Below are positions 1 to 8,808 of a stretch of DNA of 64,000 nucleotides, piece by piece (position 1 is the stretch's first letter; every line of letters starts with the position of its first letter). Made by a program: the position numbers and the translations under genes. The DNA comes from Thermocatellispora tengchongensis (lineage in GTDB: Bacteria > Actinomycetota > Actinomycetes > Streptosporangiales > Streptosporangiaceae). The notes under the pieces are model-generated. The model was not told the DNA's origin and did no database searches. It worked only from the letters and a program-made list of their open reading frames with translations. The stretch covers positions 248,001 to 312,000 of the forward strand of contig NZ_JACHGN010000014.1 in assembly GCF_014202315.1 (NCBI RefSeq), read 5' to 3'.

Positions 1-1149
1 TGGCTCCACGACGGGCCCGCCACGCTGATCGTGGCGCAGGCGGTGCTGTTCGCGCTGGCGACCCCGTTCATCTGGGTGTTCACCCGGCGGGTGCTGGGCA
101 CGGCCCCGGCCTACCTGGTCGCCGTGGCGTACGTGCTGTCCTGGCCGATCGCGCAGGCCGCCAACTTCGACTTCCACGAGGTCGCCTTCGCCCCCCTGCT
201 CATCGCGATCATGATCGAGCGGTACCAGGCGGGCAGGCTGCGGGCCTGTGCCATCGCGGCGATCCTGCTTCTGCTCGTGAAGGAGGACATGGGGCTGCTG
301 GTCGCCGGGTTCGGCGCGTACGCGTTCGTGGCCGGCCAGCGCCTCGAAGGGTGCAGCTTCGCGCTCATGGGCCTCGGGTGGACGATGCTCGTGCGCGGCT
401 TCCTGATCCCGGCCGTGGGCGGCGACCCGAACATGTACTGGGCGTACAACCATCTCGGCGCGGACGCCCCGCAGGTGCTCAAGACCGTGGTCACCGAGCC
501 GCTCAGGGTGATCGGCACCTTCCTCACCCCCGAGGAGAAGTGGGACACGCTGGCGATCATGCTGTGGCCGACGCTCCTGCTGTGCCTGTTCTCGCCGCTG
601 ACGCTGATGGCGGTGCCGCACTTCCTGGAGCGCATGCTGTCCGACCGGATGCACTGGTGGGTGACCGACTTCCACCACAGCGCGTTCACCGTGGTCATCC
701 TGCTGTGCGCCGGCGTGGACGGGCTGTCCAGAGTGCTGGCCTGGATGAAGCGCCGGGACGACCGCGGGCTGGTGCTGAGCTGGTCGGTGGGCGTGGTGGT
801 CGTGGCGGTCACGCTGCTGCCCAGATTCGCCCTGGACCAGCTCGCCCACCCGACCTTCTACCAGCGTGACGCCCGCGCCACCGCCGCCGCGGAGGCCGCG
901 GCCATGGTGCCGTCGGGCGTGGTGGTCGAGGCGGTCAACTCCGTCGGCCCGGCCCTGTCAGGCCGCGCCACGGTCCTGCTGCTGGACCACACCCCGCGCC
1001 AGGCGCCCTGGGTGATCGCCGACACCGCGCGGGCGGAGTTCCCCTTCGGCGCGGTCGAGCAGCAGCAACAGCGGGTGGCCGAGCTGCGCGCGCAGGGCTA
1101 CCGGACCGTCTTCGAGCGCGAGGGCCTGGTCGTGCTGCACCGTCCCTGA
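1..1149 (+). CDS. DUF2079-family polytopic membrane protein (5' end cut by window)
   Basis: The reading frame is open from the first base, so the N-terminus lies outside the window. The visible 382 residues contain repeated hydrophobic helices separated by short basic loops, and a motif reading NFDFHEVAFAPLL, typical of DUF2079 proteins. This family resembles GT-C glycosyltransferases or other polyprenyl-linked sugar enzymes, but no reaction is established. The C-terminal quarter, after the last helix, is a soluble tail rich in Ala and Gln. The gene converges on a glycosyltransferase whose stop codon is only 5 bases away, so the two share a surface-glycan neighbourhood. The family call is fairly safe; the biochemical role is unknown. 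Confidence 0.8.
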   Translation, partial: WLHDGPATLIVAQAVLFALATPFIWVFTRRVLGTAPAYLVAVAYVLSWPIAQAANFDFHEVAFAPLLIAIMIERYQAGRLRACAIAAILLLLVKEDMGLLVAGFGAYAFVAGQRLEGCSFALMGLGWTMLVRGFLIPAVGGDPNMYWAYNHLGADAPQVLKTVVTEPLRVIGTFLTPEEKWDTLAIMLWPTLLLCLFSPLTLMAVPHFLERMLSDRMHWWVTDFHHSAFTVVILLCAGVDGLSRVLAWMKRRDDRGLVLSWSVGVVVVAVTLLPRFALDQLAHPTFYQRDARATAAAEAAAMVPSGVVVEAVNSVGPALSGRATVLLLDHTPRQAPWVIADTARAEFPFGAVEQQQQRVAELRAQGYRTVFEREGLVVLHRP

Positions 1150-1153
1150 GCCG

Positions 1154-2272
1154 CTAACGACCCCGGTACGTACGGTGCGCGGCGCGGTCGCGGGCCTGGT
1201 CGTAGCAGCGCTCGAAGCCCTCCAGGACGACCGGCCAGGAGCATCGGGACGGCTCGGTCCCGCGGTTGTGCTCGGCGATCAGTTCGCGCAGTTCGCGGTC
1301 GGTGGCCAGGCGGACGACCGAGGACACCAGTTCGTCGAAGTCGCGTCCGAGGAGTCCCTCCTTGCCGGGGCGGACGAAGTCGGCCACGCCGCTCTGGGCC
1401 CTGGCCACCACGGGTACGCCCGCCGCACGGGCCTCCAGCGCGGCCAGGCCGAAGGACTCGCGCGGGGCGGGGGCCACGAACACGTCGGCCTCGGCGAGCA
1501 GTTCGCGGATGCGCTCCCTGGGATACCTGCCCGGCAGCGACACCCACCCCGTCATGCCGTGCTTGGCGAGGTAGCGCTCCATGGACGCGCGGGCGGGGCC
1601 GTCGCCGACGATCGTGGCGCGCAGGTCGGCCCGGCGGCGGGCCTCGCGGAGCAGCCTGAGCAGGCGTACGGGCTGCTTGCGGGGGGCCAGCCTGCCCACG
1701 GCGACGACGTGCACGGGCTCCCCTTGGGGGGCGCGGCGCACGGGGCCGGTGGGGCGCCAGCCGGAGACGTCCAGGCCGTTGGAGACGACGTGCACCGGCA
1801 CCTGGCGTCCGGCCACGGCGCGGATCGGGCGGGCCGCCGCCTCGCTCACGGCGGTGCCGACCAGGCCCCAGCCCTGCCACTCGAAGGCGCCGCGCAGCGC
1901 GTGGTAGAGGCCGCGGGTCACCGGGTCCCACATGCTGTGCACGGTGACCACGGCGGGCAGGTGGGCCCGCGCCGCAGCACGCGCCCCCATCCAGGCGAAC
2001 GGCGAGACCGCACCGGCGTGCACGTGCACGACGTCGGGCCGCCTGGAGGTCATCAGGCGCAGCAGGTGCCCGACCCCGAACGGGTGCACGGGCAGGTCGA
2101 ACGGCAGCCGCGCCACGATCCGGTGCACCCCCGGCAGATCCTCCCCCGGCGTCGCGGTGGCCACCTCGACGTCGTGCCCCGCCCCCCGCTGGGCGCGTAC
2201 GAGATCGGCGACCTGAACCTCGATCCCCCCGAGCCGCGGCAGATAACAGTCAGAGATATGCAGAATCCGCAC
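1154..2272 (-). CDS. Family 4 glycosyltransferase (GT-B fold)
   Basis: This 372-residue protein begins at a GTG with the sequence VRILHISDCYLPRLGG, the usual N-terminus of GT4 enzymes. It has the glycine-rich acceptor loop (PRLGGIEVQV) and a C-terminal donor-site signature around APAPRESFGLAALEARAAG, where the EX7E pair is visible. GT4 enzymes move a sugar from a nucleotide donor to a lipid or glycan acceptor at the inner face of the membrane. An upstream open extension to 3154 is antisense to the PIG-L gene and is rejected. The gene is divergent from the PIG-L deacetylase, with 78 bases between starts, suggesting a shared promoter region. Donor and acceptor cannot be read from sequence. Confidence 0.9.
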   Translation of the reverse strand: MRILHISDCYLPRLGGIEVQVADLVRAQRGAGHDVEVATATPGEDLPGVHRIVARLPFDLPVHPFGVGHLLRLMTSRRPDVVHVHAGAVSPFAWMGARAAARAHLPAVVTVHSMWDPVTRGLYHALRGAFEWQGWGLVGTAVSEAAARPIRAVAGRQVPVHVVSNGLDVSGWRPTGPVRRAPQGEPVHVVAVGRLAPRKQPVRLLRLLREARRRADLRATIVGDGPARASMERYLAKHGMTGWVSLPGRYPRERIRELLAEADVFVAPAPRESFGLAALEARAAGVPVVARAQSGVADFVRPGKEGLLGRDFDELVSSVVRLATDRELRELIAEHNRGTEPSRCSWPVVLEGFERCYDQARDRAAHRTYRGR

Positions 2273-2350
2273 TGTGCGATTATGGCGCGCACCCGGGCCC
2301 GGCGCGCGGCGCCGACGCGGTGCGGATGCCATCCCCGCAGGTACGCGAGA

Positions 2351-3196
2351 ATGGCGAGCGTGGCTTTGGGTACTGCGGTGTTCTTTCATGCTCATCCCGA
2401 TGACGAGGCCCTGCTCACCTCCGGGACCATGGCGATGCTCGCGGCGCAGGGATACCGGGTCGTGCTCGTCGTGGCGACGGCCGGGGAGCGGGGGCTGGCC
2501 GATCTCGCGCCGGGCGACGCACTGGGCGAGGCGCGGATGGAGGAGCTGTACAAGTCGGCGGCGCTGCTCGGCTGCGCCCGCGTCGTACGGCTCGGGTACG
2601 CCGACTCCGGGCTCAGCGAGACCGGCGGCGTGGCGGAGGACCGGCCCGACAACGCGTTCATCGACGCCGACTCCGAGGAGGCGGCGCAGCGGCTGGCCGC
2701 CGTCCTGAAGGAGGAGAACGCCGAACTGGTGACGATCTACGATCCCGCGGGCGGATACGGGCATCCGGACCACGTGCAGGTGCACCGGGTCGGCAAGCGG
2801 GCGGCCGAGATCGCCGGCACTCCGATCGTGCTGGAGGCGACGGTCAACCGCGACCCGCTGCTGCGGGCGCTGCGCCTGGCGAGCCGGTTCTACACCTTCC
2901 CCCCGGAGTTCGACATGCGGACCTTCGAGCGGGCCTACTCCCCCGGCGAGGTGATCACGCACCGGGTCAACGTGCGCAGGTACATCAAGCAGAAGCGGGC
3001 CAGCATGGCCGCCCACGCCACCCAGGCGACCGGCGGCGACGGCACCCGCACCCTGGGCATGATGCTGCGCATCCCGGGGCCGCTGTACCGCCTGGTGTTC
3101 GGCACCGAGTGGTACGTACGCCGCGACCTGCCGCCCGGCGTGCGCCTGTCCCACCCGTTCGATCAGCCGAGCGAATCAGGCAAGAGTCGTCCTTAA
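2351..3196 (+). CDS. PIG-L/LmbE-family N-acetylglucosamine-type deacetylase
   Basis: A 281-residue zinc-dependent deacetylase. The metal motif AHPDDE lies at residues 14-19 and the second histidine motif YGHPDHVQVH in mid-protein. Family members remove an N-acetyl group from GlcNAc-containing lipids, mycothiol precursors or antibiotics. I chose the ATG at 2351 because conserved sequence starts there; the earlier in-frame ATG at 2282 would add an Arg-rich stretch overlapping the divergent gene's leader. The next gene starts 44 bases downstream in the same direction, so an operon with the UPF0104-like protein is likely. The substrate is unknown; neighbouring glycosyltransferases suggest a surface glycan or glycolipid. 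Confidence 0.88.
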   Translation: MASVALGTAVFFHAHPDDEALLTSGTMAMLAAQGYRVVLVVATAGERGLADLAPGDALGEARMEELYKSAALLGCARVVRLGYADSGLSETGGVAEDRPDNAFIDADSEEAAQRLAAVLKEENAELVTIYDPAGGYGHPDHVQVHRVGKRAAEIAGTPIVLEATVNRDPLLRALRLASRFYTFPPEFDMRTFERAYSPGEVITHRVNVRRYIKQKRASMAAHATQATGGDGTRTLGMMLRIPGPLYRLVFGTEWYVRRDLPPGVRLSHPFDQPSESGKSRP

Positions 3197-3240
3197 GAAG
3201 GACGTCCCGGGCGTCGGCCACCCGGCAGACTGGGGTGGTT

Positions 3241-4311
3241 ATGAAGAACAAGTGGGCGCAGATCGCACTGTCCGCCGCCTCGCTGGCGCTGGCCGTCACG
3301 CTCGTCCTCTTCCTGCCCGCGATCGTGCGCACGATGACCGGCAAGCACGTGTCGTGGGCCGAGATCGGCGCCGAGTTCTCCCGGATCAGCCCGGGGATGG
3401 TCGCGCTGATGGCCGTGATCTGGCTGGCCAGCCTGGGGGCGTACACGTTCGTGCTCACCGGCTCCCTGCCGGGCCTGACCCACTTGCAGGCGCTCACGCT
3501 CAACGCGGGGGGCAGCGCGGTCAGCAACCTGCTGCCGTTCGGCGGCGCGGCGGGCGTGGCGATGACGTTCGCGATGACCAAGGGCTGGGGGTTCAGCACC
3601 CGCTCGGTCGTGGTCTCCACGCTGGTCAGCGGGGTCTGGAACACGCTGTTCCGGTTCATCCTGCCCGCGGTGGGCATCCTGGCGCTGCTCCTGGCGGGCG
3701 AGGCGCCCAACCCCACGGTCGCCAAGGCGGGCTGGGTGGGGGCGTTGTCGATCCTGGGCCTGGTCGCGGTCGTCGCCGCGGCGCTCTACTGGGAGCGCGC
3801 CGCCGCCCTGCTCGGCCGCGCCCTGGACGCCCTGGTGGGCCTGCTGCCGCACCGGATCAGGCCGCGCGAGCACGCCGCGTCGTCGGCCCTGGCCAAGCTC
3901 CGCGGCGACACGGCGGGCATCGTGCACACCCGCTGGCCGGTCCTGTCGCTCGGCATGATCTTCTTCCTCGGCTTCCAGTGGCTGATCCTGGTGGCCTGCC
4001 TGCACGCGACGGGCGCCTACCCCGGCCTGGCGGAGTCGCTGGCCGCGTTCGCGCTGTCGCGGGTGCTCACCACGGCCCTGGTCACCCCGAGCGGGACGGG
4101 CATCATGGAGGCCGGCACGATCGCCCTATTGATCAAATTCGGCGCTCCGGCCCCAGATGCCACGGCCGCCGCACTCCTCTTCGGCTTCTGGACCTACACT
4201 ATCGAAATCCCCTTCGGGGGCCTGGCGCTGGGCGCCTGGGCCCTCCTCCGCCGCCGCAACGGAACCGACCGCCAGGAAAGCGAAGTGGGGACCGCTCAGG
4301 TACGACTGTGA
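3241..4311 (+). CDS. UPF0104/LPG synthase TM-like integral membrane protein
   Basis: A 356-residue protein with about eight hydrophobic helices and the family hallmark N-A-G-G-S-A-V-S-N-L-L-P-F-G-G, followed near the C-terminus by TPSGTGIMEAG. These features match the flippase-like membrane half of lysylphosphatidylglycerol synthetase (UPF0104), here without the cytosolic aminoacyl-transferase half. Related standalone proteins often sit in glycolipid or polysaccharide loci and are presumed to help move or present lipid-linked intermediates. The ATG at 3241 is chosen because the hydrophobic N-terminus begins there; earlier in-frame sequence is Arg/Ser-rich and overlaps the preceding gene. The family is clear, the transported molecule is not. 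Confidence 0.82.
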   Translation: MKNKWAQIALSAASLALAVTLVLFLPAIVRTMTGKHVSWAEIGAEFSRISPGMVALMAVIWLASLGAYTFVLTGSLPGLTHLQALTLNAGGSAVSNLLPFGGAAGVAMTFAMTKGWGFSTRSVVVSTLVSGVWNTLFRFILPAVGILALLLAGEAPNPTVAKAGWVGALSILGLVAVVAAALYWERAAALLGRALDALVGLLPHRIRPREHAASSALAKLRGDTAGIVHTRWPVLSLGMIFFLGFQWLILVACLHATGAYPGLAESLAAFALSRVLTTALVTPSGTGIMEAGTIALLIKFGAPAPDATAAALLFGFWTYTIEIPFGGLALGAWALLRRRNGTDRQESEVGTAQVRL

Positions 4312-4567
4312 AGCGACCAAGGAGTTGTCATCCACGTGATGGTGCAAAGGGGGGCCCGCCGTCCTCGAAGCTCGGCCTTCGCGAACGCCGCGCCCCCGGC
4401 CCCGTGGTCGGATACCGCGACGAGCATTTGCACGAGCGGCGGGAGCCAAGCGACCAGAGCGACGAGGGAAGACACGACCCTCGGTGCGCGCAGGCCGCGC
4501 GCGTGCGGAGCACGCGCCATGAGCGCGATAGACACAACCTCTCGCCCCGCATAGCGTGGCGGCTGAC

Positions 4568-7500
4568 ATGGTGGCGTTCCGGGTTCTTGGGCCGGTCGAG
4601 GCTTACTCAGGCGACGACGCGATCGATCTCGGCGGGCTGCGGCAACGGGCCGTGCTCGCCCGGTTACTCGTCGCACGCGGGCAGGTCGTGCCGGTGGATT
4701 CCTTGCTCTACGACCTGTGGGACGACGACGCGGCCAAGGGCGCGCAGTCGGGGCTCCAGGTATACATCTCGCGGCTGCGGCGGGTGCTCGAACCCGGGCG
4801 GCCTCGCGGGGGGCCGAACCGGCTGCTGGTGACGGTCGCCTCCGGGTACGCCCTGCGGGCGACCCCGGACCAGGTGGACGCGCTGCGGTTCGAGGCCATG
4901 GTGCGCGCGGCGGGCGAGCACATGGAGGACGATCCCGCCTCCGCGCGGTCGATCCTGGCCAAGGCGCTGGACCTGTGGCGCGGCACCCCGTACTCCGACT
5001 TCGCCGACCAGCCGTGGGCCGAGGCCGAGGTGAACCGGCTGACGGAGCTGCGGCTGGTGGCGCGCGAGCGGCACGCCGACACCGGGCTGCGGCTGGGGAT
5101 GCCGGCGGAGACGGTGCCCGACCTGGAGGCGATGACCTCCGAGCATCCGCTGCGCGAGGAGGGCTGGCGGCTGCTGGCGCTGGGCCTGTACCGGTCGGGC
5201 CGCCAGGGCGACGCGCTGGCGGCGCTGCGGCGCGCGCGTACGATCCTGTCCGACGAGCTGGGGATCGACCCCGGGCCCGCGCTGCGCAAGCTCGAATCCG
5301 ACATCCTGGCGCAGGACCCCGGGCTGGAACTGGTCCCGCCGGCGCAGCGGGCGCCGGCGCGGCCGACGCCGATGGCCGAGACGTGGCCGCCGCGTCCGAC
5401 GAGCGCGGCGGCGGCCGTGCCCGCCGACCTGCCGCCGCTCGAACCCGAGCCGTTCGTGGGGCGCGAGGCCGAGCTGGCCCGGCTGACGACCGCGGCCAAG
5501 CACACGGCCCGGTTCACGGTCGCGGTGATCAGCGGTGACGCGGGGGCCGGCAAGACCACGCTGATGCGGATGCTGCAGCGCCAGCTCACCGGCGACGGCT
5601 GGATCGCCGCGGCGGGCGCCTGCCCCGACAGCAGCGCGACCCCGCCCGGGTGGGCGTGGGTGGAGATCCTGCGCACGCTGGTGTCGATCACCGGCCCCGG
5701 CGAGTACGCCCAGCTCCTGGCGCCGCTGCTGGACGACACCGCGCCCGACCCCGACGACGACATCGCCTCGGGGGGCTTCCGGCTGCACCGGGCGGTGGGC
5801 GGCTATCTGTCGGCGGTCGCCAAGGAGACCCCGATCCTGCTCACCCTGGAGGACCTGCACTGGGCCGACACCCAGACCCTGGCGCTGCTGCGGGCGCTGC
5901 CGAGCCTGCTGGCGACGAGCCGGGTCGTGCTGGTGGTGACGGCCCGCGACAGTGAGCTGAACGACGAGCAGGCCGACGTGCTGGCCGCGCTGGCCCGGCT
6001 GGGCCCGGTGCGGGTGGGCCTGTCGGGGCTCGACCCCAAGGCGGTGGCCGAGCTGGTGCGGGCGACGTGCGTCCGCGAGGTGGACGAGGACGCGGTCAAC
6101 ACGATCGTGGAGCGCACGGGCGGCAACCCGTTCTTCGTCCGTGAGACCGTGCGCCTGCTCGACGCCGAGGCCGGGGCGATCCGCGCGGGCGAGCGGGCCA
6201 CGGCGGCGGAGGTGCTGTCGGGGGTGCCCTCGGGCGTGCGCGACGTGCTGCGCCGCCGCATCGCCCGCCTGCCCAGCCAGGCGCAGCACATCCTGCTCCA
6301 GGCCGCGGTGATCGGCCGCGACGTGGACGTGGACGTGCTGGTGGACGTCGCCGGCGACGAGGACGCGGTGGTCGAGGCGGTGGAGGCCGCGCTGCTGGCG
6401 GGGCTGGTCACCGAGCCGGGGCCGGGCATGCTGCGCTTCGACCACGACCTGGTGCGCGACACGCTGTACTCCGACGCCTCCCGCCTGCGCCGCTCCCGGC
6501 TGCACGCGACCGTGGCGGCGGTGATCGAGCGGCGCAACCCGTCCGACGTCGCGGCGCTGGCCCACCACTACGACTCGGCCGGCACGACCGAGACCGCGGC
6601 CAAGGCGGTCCACTACGCGGGGCTCGCCGCCGAGCAGGCCGAGCGCCGCTTCGCCCACCGCGAGGCGGCGAAGTTGTGGGAGCGCGCCATCGCCGCCTTC
6701 GACCGGGCGGCGCAGGCGCCGGGGGCCGAGAAGGTCACCGGCGAGGAGCACACGCGCGAGCGGCTGCAGCTCCTGCTGCGGCTGATCAAGGCGCTGGGGC
6801 TGGCCGGCGACATGGCGGCGGCGCGCCGCCACCGCCGGGCGGCGATGGACGCCGCGCTGCCGCTCGGCGACATGGAGCTGACCGCGCGGGTGGCGGCGTC
6901 GCTGGCCGTGCCGCACAAGGGCATGGCGCGCGACTTCACCCGCACCGCGTGGGAGATCGTCGATGTGACCGAGCGGGCGCTGATCGAGCTGCCCGCCGAG
7001 GAGCAGGCGCTGCGCGCGAGCCTGCTGGCCACGCTGGCGCTGGAGCTGGAGGGCTCCGACGCCGACCGCGGGCGGGGCAGGCAGGCGTCGCTGGAGGCCG
7101 AGGAGCTGGCCCGGCGCAGCGGCGACCCGGCGCTGCTGGCGGTGGCGCTGAGCGGGCGGCTGCGCCAGTCGTACAACATCCCGGCGGTGGGCGAGCGTGA
7201 GGCGATCGGCCGCGAGCTGCTGGATGTGAGCAAGGAGTCCGGCCAGGTGGCGGTGCAGGCGCTGGCGCACCTGGTGCTGATGGAGTGCTCGGCGGCGCGG
7301 GGCGACTTCGCGGCGGCCGACGCGGAGGTGGAGGCGGCCGAACGGCTGGCCAAGCAGTACGACCTGCCCGCCCCGGCGGCGGTCGGCGCCTGGTACGCCG
7401 GGCAGCGGCGGATGATCGCCGGTGACTACCAGGGCGCCGAGCGGGCCTACCGCGAGGCGGCCCGGCTGACCGCGCGGGCCGGGATGCTGGAGGGCCGCCA

Positions 7501-7993
7501 GGACCTCCCGCTGATCACGGCGTTCTGCCTGCACCTGGTGGACGGGCGGGCCGCGCAGATGGTGGAGCCGCTGGCGGAGGCGCACCAGCGGGGCGCGAAG
7601 TGGACCCTCGACGCGTACGCGCTGGCGCTGGCCTCGGCGGGGCACGAGAAGGACGCGCGGGCGGTGGCGGCGGTGCGCACCCCGGTGCGTCCCGACTTCC
7701 TGTACGAGCTGGCCATGACGTGGCGGGCGCTGACCGGGATGCTGCTGGACGACCGGGTGCGCATGCAGGAGTCGTACGACACGCTGACCCCGTTCTCCGA
7801 CCGGATCGCCGGGGCGGGCACGGGCGTGGTGGCGCTGTGGCCGGTCGCGCTGACCCTGGGCGATCTGGCGATCAGGCTGGGGCTGCCCGACGCGTCGCGG
7901 ACGCACTACGAGAAGGCGCTCGCGGTGGCCGAGCGGGTCGGGGTGCCGCGGTGGGTGGAGGCGGCCAGGCGCGCGCTCGGGAACGGACACTGA
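4568..7993 (+). CDS. Large SARP/BTAD transcriptional regulator with AAA-type ATPase and TPR-like tail
   Basis: A 1141-residue regulator. Residues 1-95 form an OmpR-like winged helix (LGGLRQRAVLARLL, then SGLQVYISRLRRVL). Residues 95-250 are the bacterial transcriptional activator domain (DLWRGTPYSDF, HPLREEGWRLLALGLYRSGR). After a Pro/Ala linker comes an ATPase with Walker A GDAGAGKTT near residue 323 and an ILLTLEDLHWAD Walker B. The last roughly 500 residues are Ala-rich helices resembling TPRs. AfsR-type proteins of this kind activate secondary-metabolite or morphogenesis genes. The start is uncertain: GTG 4556, ATG 4568 and GTG 4571 are all in frame and none has a strong ribosome site. 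No biosynthetic cluster is adjacent, so the target is unknown. Confidence 0.9.
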   Translation: MVAFRVLGPVEAYSGDDAIDLGGLRQRAVLARLLVARGQVVPVDSLLYDLWDDDAAKGAQSGLQVYISRLRRVLEPGRPRGGPNRLLVTVASGYALRATPDQVDALRFEAMVRAAGEHMEDDPASARSILAKALDLWRGTPYSDFADQPWAEAEVNRLTELRLVARERHADTGLRLGMPAETVPDLEAMTSEHPLREEGWRLLALGLYRSGRQGDALAALRRARTILSDELGIDPGPALRKLESDILAQDPGLELVPPAQRAPARPTPMAETWPPRPTSAAAAVPADLPPLEPEPFVGREAELARLTTAAKHTARFTVAVISGDAGAGKTTLMRMLQRQLTGDGWIAAAGACPDSSATPPGWAWVEILRTLVSITGPGEYAQLLAPLLDDTAPDPDDDIASGGFRLHRAVGGYLSAVAKETPILLTLEDLHWADTQTLALLRALPSLLATSRVVLVVTARDSELNDEQADVLAALARLGPVRVGLSGLDPKAVAELVRATCVREVDEDAVNTIVERTGGNPFFVRETVRLLDAEAGAIRAGERATAAEVLSGVPSGVRDVLRRRIARLPSQAQHILLQAAVIGRDVDVDVLVDVAGDEDAVVEAVEAALLAGLVTEPGPGMLRFDHDLVRDTLYSDASRLRRSRLHATVAAVIERRNPSDVAALAHHYDSAGTTETAAKAVHYAGLAAEQAERRFAHREAAKLWERAIAAFDRAAQAPGAEKVTGEEHTRERLQLLLRLIKALGLAGDMAAARRHRRAAMDAALPLGDMELTARVAASLAVPHKGMARDFTRTAWEIVDVTERALIELPAEEQALRASLLATLALELEGSDADRGRGRQASLEAEELARRSGDPALLAVALSGRLRQSYNIPAVGEREAIGRELLDVSKESGQVAVQALAHLVLMECSAARGDFAAADAEVEAAERLAKQYDLPAPAAVGAWYAGQRRMIAGDYQGAERAYREAARLTARAGMLEGRQDLPLITAFCLHLVDGRAAQMVEPLAEAHQRGAKWTLDAYALALASAGHEKDARAVAAVRTPVRPDFLYELAMTWRALTGMLLDDRVRMQESYDTLTPFSDRIAGAGTGVVALWPVALTLGDLAIRLGLPDASRTHYEKALAVAERVGVPRWVEAARRALGNGH

Positions 7994-8050
7994 CCGCCGG
8001 CTCCCGGCCGCGCCCCCGTCGGGCGGGACGCGCCGGGGCCGGTCGGTCAG
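7992..8050. terminator. Imperfect GC-rich hairpin between convergent genes
   Basis: Only 53 bases separate the stop codons of the regulator and the opposing secreted-protein gene. They can fold from GACCG...CGGTC at the base through GC-rich inner arms (CCGGCTCCCGGC against GCCGGGGCCGG). The fold is imperfect and has no U-tract, which is common for actinobacterial termination. It probably serves both genes. Confidence 0.4.
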
Positions 8051-8586
8051 CAGCTCACCTGGAAGCGCTCGCTGCGCACCGCGCCGGCCCCTGTGACCGA
8101 CAGTTCGACGCGGTACCAGCCGGGGTTGTTCACCACGCGCGGGTGCCACTCGGCGACCTTGCGGGCGCCGGCGAAGCCGGAGCGGGCGGTGAGGTAGGGC
8201 TTCCAGGTCTTGGTGGCCTCGCTCCAGCGCTGGAGGCGCCAGCCGTAAAGGACGGTGTCGTCCGGGTCGGGGTTGGCGACCACCGACTGCACGTGCAGCT
8301 CCTTGGCGCACGGGGCGGTGAAGCCGGCCGCGCTGACCGTGATGGTCCCGGTCTTGGGCAGGCGGTCGGTGGTGACGGGGACGGCGCGCGACTGGAGTGT
8401 GATCCGCTGCGCCGGGCGCTCCGGCGCCGAGGTGCCGGCATCGGTGGCCTGCGCGCTGACGGAGGCGTGCTGCGTCGCCTCCACCCCCACGTACGCGCCC
8501 GCGAAGGCCAGCGTCGCGACCAGCAGTTTGATCGCGTTCGTGGCTCCGCTCGCCGCCACCGGGCCCAGAATGTCCCGTCCGTTCAT
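8047..8586 (-). CDS. Membrane-anchored or secreted protein of unknown function
   Basis: A 179-residue protein with one hydrophobic N-terminal segment (about residues 17-35, IKLLVATLAFAGAYVGV), then an extracellular part with two cysteines, one at the extreme C-terminus. The body (TITVSAAGFTAPCAKELHVQSVV...WYRVELSV) looks like a single beta-sandwich. I do not recognise the family. The ATG at 8586 is chosen over GTG 8595 because AAGGAGG sits eight bases before the ATG and overlaps the GTG. The gene faces the large regulator tail to tail and is divergent from the iron-box gene. Confidence 0.7.
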   Translation of the reverse strand: MNGRDILGPVAASGATNAIKLLVATLAFAGAYVGVEATQHASVSAQATDAGTSAPERPAQRITLQSRAVPVTTDRLPKTGTITVSAAGFTAPCAKELHVQSVVANPDPDDTVLYGWRLQRWSEATKTWKPYLTARSGFAGARKVAEWHPRVVNNPGWYRVELSVTGAGAVRSERFQVSC

Positions 8587-8741
8587 GACCGACACCTCCT
8601 TCGTCTCGCACTGTCAGGGTGCGCCGGGACGGTTGCCCCCGGCTTGACGTCCACTTGCAGGCGATTACGCGGAAGAACCACCGCGGTGGGGTGTGTTGTG
8701 GTATGGGGTGTTTCTTTCTCCCGGGGTGCGCCTCTGGGAAA

Positions 8742-8760
8742 TGAGGTTAGGCTGACCTAA
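8742..8760. promoter_or_regulatory. Iron box (DtxR/IdeR/DmdR-type operator)
   Basis: The 19 bases TGAGGTTAGGCTGACCTAA match the established actinobacterial iron-box consensus TTAGGTTAGGCTAACCTAA at 17 positions. The site ends 48 bases before the ATG of the DedA-like gene, where an iron-dependent repressor would block transcription. The regulator is not in the window. Confidence 0.75.
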
Positions 8761-8808
8761 GATCAGGTTTGCACGGCCAGTGACTGCGATAGCGGGTGAT
8801 GTTCGGAC

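Noticed and set aside
2273-3154. Extension of the GT4 gene upstream of GTG 2272
   Set aside because: It would run antisense through the PIG-L gene; the conserved GT4 N-terminus starts at 2272.
4664-8611. Long open frame opposite the SARP-type regulator (over 1300 codons)
   Set aside because: It is Arg/Gln/His/Pro-rich shadow coding caused by high GC3 of the real gene, with no domain and no ribosome site.
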